The notes under the pieces are model-generated. The model worked only from the letters and a program-made list of their open reading frames with translations, was not told where the DNA came from and made no database searches. From Trametopsis cervina (taxonomy: Eukaryota > Basidiomycota > Agaricomycetes > Polyporales > Irpicaceae): a stretch of 11,563 nt of DNA. A program made the translations under genes and the position numbers. The stretch covers positions 1,318,957 through 1,330,519 of the forward strand of contig MU278352.1 of assembly GCA_022385755.1 (NCBI GenBank), in the 5' to 3' direction. Positions 1 to 7,372 of this stretch are shown here, one piece after another. The number at the start of each line of letters is the position of its first letter. The first letter of the stretch is position 1.

Positions 1-90
1 GACTCTTCCTTTCCCCGACCCATCGGACTCCCGGTCCATCGGTGTATGACTCAGACTCGGCCTTAGTAATTACGCCCGTAGTGGCACCAT

Positions 91-240
91 TCCTATTGTC
101 TCTCTAGTCATTGTTCTTTCTATTGTCTCTGTTTCTATTGTCGCGCCGTGCTATTGTTCTATTGTCCTGCTGCCATGTCCTATTGTCTTTATTGTCCTAC
201 CCTAAAGTGGTCCGTGCGCAGCCTCCAGTAGTATAAATAC
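91..240 (+). promoter_or_regulatory. LTR promoter: ATTGT array plus TATA box
   Basis: ATTGT occurs eight times on the + strand (starts 95, 110, 122, 137, 153, 161, 182, 191), mostly as CTATTGTC. A TATAAATA box follows at 232-239. An array of one short motif just upstream of a TATA box is what a U3 enhancer/core promoter looks like. ATTGT is the core recognised by HMG-box factors; the binding protein here is inferred, not seen. Transcription should start roughly 25-40 bp after the TATA box. Confidence 0.7.
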
Positions 241-295
241 CCGGCCTCCTTCACTCCTAGCCCTCATCTCGACCTTTTGGTCTTCACTGGGCTAG

Positions 296-363
296 GTAAG
301 CCGTATCAGTACTTGTTCTTATTATAGTTGCTAACTAATATTATTTGGTCTTCACTGGGCTAG
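296..363 (+). other. Intron-like segment in the LTR leader, bounded by 20-bp direct repeats
   Basis: The 68-bp segment begins GTAAGC, contains a good branch-point match (GCTAAC, 330-335) and ends CTAG. The 20 bp before the donor (276-295) are repeated exactly as the last 20 bp of the segment (344-363), so repeat period and putative intron length are both 68. The same sequence lies at 8726-8793 on the - strand in the other family A copy. Splicing is inferred from signals only. Confidence 0.5.
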
Positions 364-473
364 CTTTGCGAACAGTTTACTAGCTGTCTACTTCTGAATA
401 AGAAGTCAACACCTTTCGGTGTCTTGAGATCTAGGGTGATCCCTATACATCACGTGACCAGTCTCCGTGACAG

Positions 474-2127
474 GATGAATACCAGCAGAACGACAACCTG
501 CTGGCATTCTCAGATGCAGATGACGAGGCACCAGTTCCTCCTTCTGTGCATCATCGCAGGCAGCAGAAACTCACCCGTGCCAATGTCCAGAGTCTGCAAG
601 CTCAACGCACACCTGCTCAGCTTTCCAAACCATCCAAGCCATCGGACGACCCCCCAAACAATGCCTTGAATGATGTCGTTGTACCACGCAAACGTAAGGC
701 CAAGTCGCAAGCCTTACCATTGGCAACACAAGGTTCAAAGACAACGTATGTGTTTAAAACTCAATGACAGACAGCGGGTGTTGTTCAGATTAATTTATAG
801 ACACTCATCGTCGTCTATCAAGAGGACCAAGCAAGCCGACGATGTCATCGGTATCAGACCAGACTGGGATCCAATCAGTAGCAGTACTCAGGCAGGCGCC
901 ACCCAGTCTGGACTCCCGCAACAGCCAAAGGGTACTGCAAGTCGTGCTGGAGCTTCAACAGTTTCTATCGGTGGCAATACTACTGTGGCGCTCAAATTGG
1001 GAAACCTGCTGAAAAGCGTCAAGGTTTGTCGTCTCCTGCTACTAATACCTTACTATAGCTTACGGGTATCATAGAATACTGTCGCTGCACCTTCACACAT
1101 GTCTTCCAACGTCTTACAAGAGCACAACCTCGAAGTAGAAATCCCACGCCGCACGAATGGTAGCAAGCGATTCACCAATGCTGATCTGCCGATTCCTCAT
1201 CACAAATTACCTGTCTGGCGTCGTTTGGTCATCCCACGCCTGATAAGCATCATTGGTTGTCACAGAGACAATCCGTGGACTCTAGCCCAGCTCAATGTTG
1301 TCGATGTTTTGCAAGGCATCTGCGACGAGAGGCCCTGTGAGTTGGATATCAAGATCAGTCCGCGGGAGGCCGCCTACGATGTGGTGAGTGGCGACAGAAC
1401 TCAGTGATATTTTCCTTAACTAAGGATCTATTCTACTCCATAGGCAATGCAACGTGTCTATGAATGGCGCTCGGGCATTGCGAAGGCTGCAGTCGAAGCT
1501 GTTGCATGGTTCTTTGATGCCGAAAAGGAGAACTTCGCAACCGTTGATGCCCGAGCTGCCTGCGTGCAACTACAACTGGGCCCAGGCTTGCCTTTCCGGT
1601 ACATGATTGTTGAAGTGCAGCCAGAGGGCAAACCAGTAAGAATTTGGACACATAGTTCACAGTCCCGTCCTGATTACATGGACTTGCAGGTTTGCAGTGG
1701 CATCTTTCAGTCTCCACTCATCATTCAGACACTTGCACACCACTTTGCATCGTCTGGCCACCTGGTACCATACGACAACCCCCCTTTTGGTGCGCTTGCG
1801 TTAGTTACTGCAGCGGTACGTGTCGTGGCTCTCTTTCATCAGTGCTTAGGGCTAAACACCTACCAGGTTGAGCGTGCACTACGTGCATGGGAAAGCGGCA
1901 CGTTTCGTCGGCCTGACGAAAACTTTTCTCAAGAGACTTACGGCCATCGGACTTGCAAGTATCTCAAGGCAATCCTCGACCTCAAAGAATCCACATGGGC
2001 GAAGATTTGTCAAGCAGCTGAAGATCATGCCTTCGAGCATTCAAAGGTCATCGCGGGGGATTTCAACGCCGATGCTGATCAGTCCAGCGACGAGGACCGC
2101 GCTATGGTCTTTGATGATTCGGATTAG
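474..2127 (+). CDS. 5'-truncated six-exon gene, basidiomycete-expanded family of unknown function
   Basis: Exons: <474-745, 801-1023, 1075-1383, 1444-1635, 1690-1815, 1867-2127. The introns of 50-60 bp all have GT-AG ends, and the joins keep the frame for 460 residues plus stop. Residues 1-165 are low-complexity and charged, with a basic PRKRKAKS patch that could be a nuclear signal. A helical domain follows, with RFTNADLP (about 197), a WRR motif, YEWRSGIAKAAVEAV, and the strongest family mark GALALVTAAVERALRAWESG (about 366-385). The C-terminus is acidic. I recognise the pattern as a large agaricomycete family, possibly DUF6532-related, with no established function. No ATG exists in frame: a stop lies at 468-470, and coding sequence starts right where the LTR ends, so the N-terminal coding part was probably separated by the LTR insertion. 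Positions 473-477 (GGATG) would be the target duplication. Confidence 0.72.
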
Positions 2128-2351
2128 GTGTGTTAGGTCATAATCTATCAGCATTTCTTTGTTGCTCATTCTCTTACTTAGATGTTTGATTCTGCGTGTG
2201 GCATGATCCGGTATCATGCATGCATCCTATGTTCCGTTTAATACACCCTCATCATATTTGTTTATTCACTGTTTATAGTTATAGAACTATTCCGCCGTCT
2301 CCGTGGCTCGTACTCGTTACATACTGCTGTTGTTAATATGCTCTGAATCTA

Positions 2352-2357
2352 AATAAA
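2352..2357 (+). terminator. Possible polyadenylation signal AATAAA
   Basis: An AATAAA hexamer sits 225 bp after the stop codon of the truncated gene, in an AT-rich stretch. It is a reasonable 3'-end signal, but fungal signals are loose, so this is only suggestive. Confidence 0.3.
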
Positions 2358-2809
2358 ATCTGGTGGCCACCGCACTGATTCTTGTCTGAATTAACTACTG
2401 GAACATCTGAGGTATGTGTCTTAGTGGACTCTGAACTCAGCTGAATTCAGACGCAACTCACTTATCCAGAACATAACCTCATTATTCCAGACACGCTCTT
2501 CTGGCGCTCTGAGTGTCTGAATAAGACTCGTCCGACCAACGTCAGACGTGTCAGACAAATCTGACGTTTTGCTGATGTATAGGATGGGAGGGAGGCAAAC
2601 GGGGGAGTGGTGGTACGGAAGGGGGGTTTGGGAAACATACGAGTCACGGGCGGAGATAGTAGTACATTGAGGTTGGGAGTGTCCGACGACGAGAAGCAAC
2701 AGCGATCAACACGACGATACTGCGAGTCCAAGGCCTAAATCATCGAGGAAAGCTATTAGCTGGATGTAACGGAGAACGGGAGAACAAAGACATACCAGAA
2801 CGACAAGTC

Positions 2810-3550
2810 CACGCATCCAGGAGGCCCTAGACGTCAAGGTCATTAGCTATAAGTACGACAAGAACGAGGTATGGAAGAGAAACGCACAAGGTCAAGCGAT
2901 TCACCGGTCCAAGCATCCGTCCGACATCAACAACCAACCAATAAATTACGAGGGGGGAGAGAATGAAGACGAGGTCGATGGCGACAAACAAAACGTGCAG
3001 TTAGACCATATGCTATACATCAACGTCCGTCAGTCATCTGTATGGAAGTACGAGATGGAGGAAATAACACGAACTTGAACAGGGATTCCAACCGTTGATG
3101 CCACGGGTTTGAACCAACGACCAGCGAGCACACAGAACGGGCGCAAACGAGAAAACGAGCACGGAACGCAGACAGAGAAAGCGATTGGGGCATAGTTGGA
3201 AGGGGAAGTCGCAGGAACAGAGACGCTTGCGATACGGCACGCCAAGGGCCAAGGCTGCAAACGTCGTTAGTTATGAGTGTTGAAAAGACGAGACGAGTGA
3301 GAGAGACGAACCAGAAGAGCCGTTCGACGATCAAAGCATCTGTCCGCGCCATTAACCCAAACCAAGACGTAACAGAAAACCAAGAAAGGAGAAACGAGTC
3401 GCAGAAACAAAGATCGTGGGGAATGGGAGAGCGAGGAGCAGTTGTAGGGAAGGGAAAAAAAAAACGATGCGAGAACGATTTGCGAAGACCTAGACGTTGA
3501 CGCGCTTGTCAATTTATTAGTACGAGTGGGATGAGACAGAAGGAAGAGAC
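2810..3550. repeat. Degenerate dispersed repeats in purine-rich DNA
   Basis: Blocks near 2829-2885, 3260-3310 and 3491-3550 share the order ACGT..., a TTA-AG-TA-AGTACGA-like core and a GAGA-rich tail. The stretch 2915-2945 (...AAGCATCCGTCCG...CAACCAACC) resembles 3326-3362 (...AAGCATCTGTCCG...CCAAACC). The similarity is only moderate by eye, so these are old duplications rather than an active tandem array. Confidence 0.35.
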
Positions 3551-3554
3551 GAAC

Positions 3555-5557
3555 CTAGTCCTCGGCGATTTCGAAGTAGAGGTTGGCGCCGGGGAACTCA
3601 GCCTTGATGATCTCCCAGAGCCACTCCATGAGCGTGCCGTACGTAATGTCAGAAGAGTCGGTGGGACCGGTACCACCGGTGAGCAGAGCAACGAATTCGC
3701 CCTCGGGACCGACGATGAGAGCACCAGAGTCACCGCCTTTGGAGAAAGGACCGGAGTGGTTGTCGTAGGGGAGGATCATGGTTTCGATGGAGTCGAAGCT
3801 GCCGACGAGACCATAGACACGCTTCTGGGATTCAAAGCCGCTAAGACGACCAATGGTGGTGAAGGTGGTATGACCACGTTTAATGACATATCGCACGGGA
3901 TCGCCATTGAGGTCTTGGTTGTTGGGAGCCTTGACCTCGGCGGCGGTCATGATCTTTTTGAGCTCGAAGAGGCGGTGCGCGGGGTAGTCGAATTCGGATT
4001 GCGCATCATCACGAGGATACATCTTGCTCATGAACGCGCCGGAGTCGATTTCGGGACCTGGAATACGAACAGTTAGATTAGACTCCTTTAGTTGACGGGG
4101 TCAGTACGCACCTAAGTCCACGACGTTGCCTTTGAAGTTCGGGTCGAACTTCGACCTGTCAAGTTTAATGACGCACACATCCAAGGTGTAACCGTGAGGG
4201 TCGACGAGGCCGGAGATGGGAGGTGCCCACACGACGTGTCCAATGACGCGGTTGTCCACGTTGGACCAGTCCTTCTTCATTAAGGCGAAGAACTTCTTGT
4301 GCTCCTCGACCGTCTCTTCTGTCTTCTTTATGCTCTCTCGAGTAGCCGCCAGGTCCAGTACTGCTTGCTGGTTACCGTTATTCGCCCTCCTCTCGAACGA
4401 CGCAGCCTGCTTCCTCAACGCGGTGAGGCCATTATTGAGGTTGCCGATTTTGGCCTGAATCGATGCAAGGAAGTCTTCGAACGCTTCGGTGCCCATAACT
4501 ACAACCTCCTTCTTGGGACCGGCTGTGCAGATGTGGTCAGAATTGCGCTCGTGTTCTGGAGGAAACGAACGTACAGGGGTGGTAAGTGTAAGGAGCATTG
4601 CCTTGGCTGTCGGGGAAGAGCACGTGGCGTGCGGTGACGCCATAGAGATCATCGCCGATTCTGAAGTAAAACCCGAGAGTCCCTTGCATGTAGAGAGTCT
4701 TGAGGCCGGCGATAGGCAAGCTAAGGGCGGTGGTAATCCAGTCGGCGACGTCCTTGAGAGGATTGAGATTGTTGAAGGGCGCCAACAACGGACTATTAGC
4801 GAGAAACTGGGCTGTCGACTCGCGATACGCGACATCGACATCGTCAATGCCGTGGTCGTTGAGGAGGAGTTGGAGGATTCCTTGAGCAGAATCGAATGCT
4901 GCGTCGCCGGTGGTAGTGTCGGGCAGGACTCCAACCCAAATCGTGGGACGGGAGGTAACAGTCTTTCGGGGGCCTTTCCCGTCCTGCTCTACCCAGCGGA
5001 AGCGGACGAAGTCGACTGAGCTAAACTGGATCTGTTGACTGTCGAGGAGTTTAACGACCTTGGAACGAATATCAGTTCGCCAATTTCTACGGGTTCGAGA
5101 AGTTCACGTACCTCTCCAAGAACGATCCTCCAGAGATTGTTCTTGCTCAGTTTCTCGTGGTAGTCGACGTCGAGAAGCTCCATGGTGCGAAGTTCTTGCG
5201 CTGGCCCAGACGGTGGCGTGAAGACATCCTCGGACGTCCTGTAGACGAGCTTGGGGGCTCGCTCCCTATCGCCACGGAGGCCGTGGTAATAGAGATGAGC
5301 CTCGATCTTAGAAACGACATGGCTGGACTCCACGGATGTCTGGCTGGAGGAGTCGTCGTCCCAGAGCTTGAGACGTGAGGACTCAGAGCTACTAGAACCG
5401 GATGAGAGACGCTTGCACTGCGCATCACAGGCCCTATCGAAGGCTTCGCTGTGGACGTGCTCGTCCCAGTCAATAACTAGAAGGGTATACGAGCGGATCA
5501 GTATAGAAGAAGACCAACAAAACGTAATTAACACTCGCCAGTTGGATTGTCTGACAT
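3555..5557 (-). CDS. Intracellular trypsin-like (PA-clan) serine protease with coiled-coil insert
   Basis: Exons on the - strand: 5557-5533, 5476-5112, 5058-4575, 4522-4112, 4057-3555, joining to 595 residues. The apparent catalytic triad is His275 in GVTARHVLF, Asp406 in YTLDVCVIKLD and Ser539 in SKGGDSGALIV, in the right order and context for a chymotrypsin-fold peptidase. The N-terminal half contains QFSSVDFVRFRW and SRPTIWVGVLP, blocks I associate with a basidiomycete-only family. About 131 residues separate His and Asp, and residues 303-375 of that stretch are a charged heptad-like helix, probably a coiled coil. No signal peptide is evident. The last four exons are convincing; the 25-nt first exon rests on a poor donor (GTTAAT), so the true start is less certain. 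Substrate and role are unknown. The frame is intact, unlike its neighbours. Confidence 0.8.
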
Positions 5558-5589
5558 CGCGAAGAGAGTGGTCGACTACAGGCTCCTTC

Positions 5590-5806
5590 CCAGCCGCCCT
5601 TCCGAGCTGGGGAGGCTATGTCTCGCGGTAAATGACGGAGAGGTATCAGTAAGTGTACAGTAGACAGTATGAGATGACGTGAACAATGATATGTAATCTC
5701 AACCATATATGGCAATTCAATCAAAGCGATTATCTAATCTATCCAAAAGGGGCAACCGCATCAATTTTCCCAACCTTATTCCTCCCCAGCTCTATAGGGC
5801 GGCTGG
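5590..5806. mobile_element. MITE-like element, copy 1 (217 bp)
   Basis: The arm is itself palindromic at its ends: 5590-5615 (CCAGCCGCCCT...GAGCTGGGGAGG) is the inverted repeat of 5781-5806 (CCTCCCCAGCTC...AGGGCGGCTGG), with three or four central mismatches. A short non-coding unit with 26-bp terminal inverted repeats fits a miniature inverted-repeat element. No clear target duplication could be fixed. Confidence 0.5.
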
Positions 5807-5983
5807 CAACAAACACTTGTAAATAGCGGGCTCCGGAGTGACGAGCGCCCAGTCACCGGCCACAGCTCTGTGGCGCAGATGCTATTCGAACGAGCGAGGC
5901 AGTTCGAAGTCATCAGTGAGGTTTCTGGGATAGTGGATAGCAAGGTAATAACATATACATTACATGTATTATATCCAATGAAT

Positions 5984-6320
5984 AGCCATCCTGCAAGTAC
6001 CAATACCAGCCAAGTTGCTGGCGTAGTTCCCGTACGGCGTGGCCTGGGCGACTTGCTTCTGTCCCAGAGCGATCAGTTTGTTGGTGAAAGCCTAAGTCGA
6101 CGCGCTCATGCCAGTGTTCATGACGGCATCCAAACTCGGGTCTGTCCACGACCACTCGATGGATGTGGGGCGGAATGCAAAGCTGCGAGAGGCGAGATAA
6201 GCAGATCCACCAGGCTGGGCATGTTGGAAGATGCTGGAGATGAATGGCTCTGTACACCTTCTCAGCCTAGAAGGTGGACTCGTTCAAGAAGGCTTTGAGC
6301 ACCAGCGCGGAGGGCATTAC
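5984..6320 (-). pseudogene. Fragment of an FAD-dependent oxidoreductase (berberine-bridge-like C-terminal part)
   Basis: On the - strand a broken frame reads LKAFLNESTF, a stop, AEKVYRAI, then a frameshift into SIFQHAQPGGSAYLASRSF, IEWSWTDPSLDAVMN, a second stop, and finally LIALGQKQVAQATPYGNYAS. The PSLDAV...GQ...PYGNYA order resembles the C-terminal region of agaricomycete FAD-linked oxidases of the berberine-bridge type. Only about 110 residues remain; the FAD-binding half and the final tail are absent. Two stops and one frameshift show it is dead. It lies wholly between the arms of the inverted repeat, as captured or trapped DNA would. The family name is from pattern memory and less sure than the pseudogene status. 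Confidence 0.45.
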
Positions 6321-6551
6321 AAATATTTAGCAACATAAGATATCCTCGGTATAGAATGGGCTATGCATGTCGCAGACATGGCCGGTGTTCACAAACAAAC
6401 TGTTTTGCCTGGGGTGCACGAGCAGGGCTTTTGGTACGCGAGGCAGGCTGATCAGACACAAACGGCAGCGGCGTGCGGTGATGGAATTTCCTAAAGTGGC
6501 AGGATCTAGGGTGTTTCGACGCCGGAGCCCGCTATTTACAAGTGTTTGTTG

Positions 6552-6750
6552 CCAGCCGCCCTGTAGAGCTTGGGAGGAATAAGGTTGGGAGAATTGATGT
6601 GCTTTCCCCTTTTGGATGTATTAGATAATCGCTTTTTTGATAGAATTTCCATATATGGATAGGATGACATGATATTTATTACAGTACTATACTCAGAATT
6701 TCTGTCATCCCCCACAAGACATAGCCTCCCAAGCTCGGAAGGGCAGCTGG
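6552..6750. mobile_element. MITE-like element, copy 2 (199 bp), opposite orientation
   Basis: Ends at 6552-6577 (CCAGCCGCCCT...GAGCTTGGGAGG) and 6725-6750 (CCTCCCAAGCTC...AGGGCAGCTGG) form the same terminal inverted repeats as copy 1. The internal sequence shares the CATATATGG and ATTAGATAATCGC blocks in reverse. Its 5' flank has no start-codon exon corresponding to the protease, so any gene once attached on this side has been lost. Confidence 0.5.
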
Positions 6751-6768
6751 GTAGGAGCCTGGGTCGAC

Positions 6769-7372
6769 TATGGAAAGTTGTTGAGCGAGTTGAACGAGTT
6801 GGGAGAACGAGAGAGTGATATGGTGGCTAGAAAACGTGAAGTGCTCCTTTTTATAGTTCTCAAACGGGTTTAACCGATGAAGACGAAGAATTCTCCCAGG
6901 CAGGCATGCGGTCCCAAGACACGGTTGCTAATCACCAAGCCACTGCAACACGGTGCTCTGTGTCTTCGATCAATATCAGTTCCGTGAAGCAAACACTGCC
7001 TGCTGACCAACTCCTGAATCGGATCTGGCCCTCTTTGCTGGCATTCTCGAAACTACGATGTCCCGGAAGATCCAAGCCGTTGTTCACATGCATGATGTCT
7101 CCATCGACACTAGTGGTGTTCAGGATGTGTCTCGCGGTGTGAGATATGAGGTATGTTTGCCGACGAAAACTATGTAGAGCGTTGAAAACGCAACAATTCA
7201 TTTCAGGCTCCGATCCAATGCCATGGGTTGATCGATGGGTGGTTCCACGCTGCCATCTCGTCGTCGTCGTCTCTCTCTATCGTCTCGTCATCCTCTTCTC
7301 TATCTACTGTCTTGTCGGCGTCGTTCTCTCCCTGTCATCTCGTCGGCCTCACTGTCTTCCTCTGTCATCCAA
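6769..7372 (+). other. Interval with a possible gene remnant and a pyrimidine-rich leader
   Basis: No convincing intact gene is seen. From 6932 to 7150 one frame reads VLCVFDQYQFREANTAC, a single TGA, then PTPESDLALFAGILETTMSR and on to RGVRYE, followed by a plausible 56-bp intron (7151-7206, GTATGT...TTTCAG). I do not recognise the protein; it could be a decayed exon. From about 7253 to 7370 the + strand is strongly CT-rich (TCGTC/CTCT), the usual look of a basidiomycete core promoter and leader, and this serves the gene starting at 7373. Confidence 0.35.

Larger units (their letters stand above)
1..472 (+). mobile_element. LTR (family A), 3' portion, + orientation, cut by the window start
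   Basis: This segment is the reverse complement of 8617-9088 over all 472 positions with no net length change. The complete copy at 8617-9321 shows that it is an LTR ending in TGACA, so this copy lacks about 233 bp of U3 that lie before the window. Visible parts in order are an ATTGT-motif array (95-195), a TATA box (232-239), a short GACC/GGTC hairpin (271-282), an intron-like leader segment (296-363), a run of small hairpins (372-445), and the terminus with a CACGTG palindrome and the final TGACA (467-472). It may be a solo LTR or the 3' LTR of an element lying to the left; the window cannot decide. It ends directly against coding sequence of the next gene. Confidence 0.88.
2128..3554. other. 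Gene-free interval between the truncated gene and the protease
   Basis: No coding frame with codon structure or family resemblance is seen. The first 200 bp are AT-rich 3' flank. From 2340 to 2570 there is a dense patch of TCTGA/TCAGA motifs. From 2586 to 2632 the + strand has five G-runs. From about 2700 to 3540 the + strand is markedly purine-rich, with diverged internal repeats. The last part is the 3' flank of the protease gene on the - strand. Confidence 0.6.
5571..6768. repeat. Large inverted repeat, arms 5571-5836 and 6522-6768
   Basis: The left arm read forward matches the right arm read as its reverse complement. Both run from GTCGAC at the outer edge, through CATATATGG and GCGATTATCTAAT, to AACAAACACTTGTAAATAGCGGGCTCCGG at the inner edge. 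The two ends are highly conserved, while the middle (about 5636-5700) is diverged. The arms enclose about 685 bp containing an oxidoreductase fragment. The left arm begins 14 bp upstream of the proposed protease start codon, so it forms that gene's promoter. Confidence 0.8.

Noticed and set aside
3531..4076. 181-residue + strand ORF
   Set aside because: Antisense shadow of the last protease exon, whose - strand frame shows the catalytic Ser motif.
4489..5019. 176-residue + strand ORF
   Set aside because: Antisense shadow of protease exon 3; no family resemblance.
6367..6582. Small + strand ORF near the inverted repeat
   Set aside because: It runs into the MITE-like arm, and its tail is repeat sequence translated; no coding signature.
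7235..7372. Upstream extension of the split gene from the ATG at 7235
   Set aside because: The added residues are Ser/Arg/Leu low complexity from a CT-rich leader; the ATG at 7373 has better context and starts the plausible protein.
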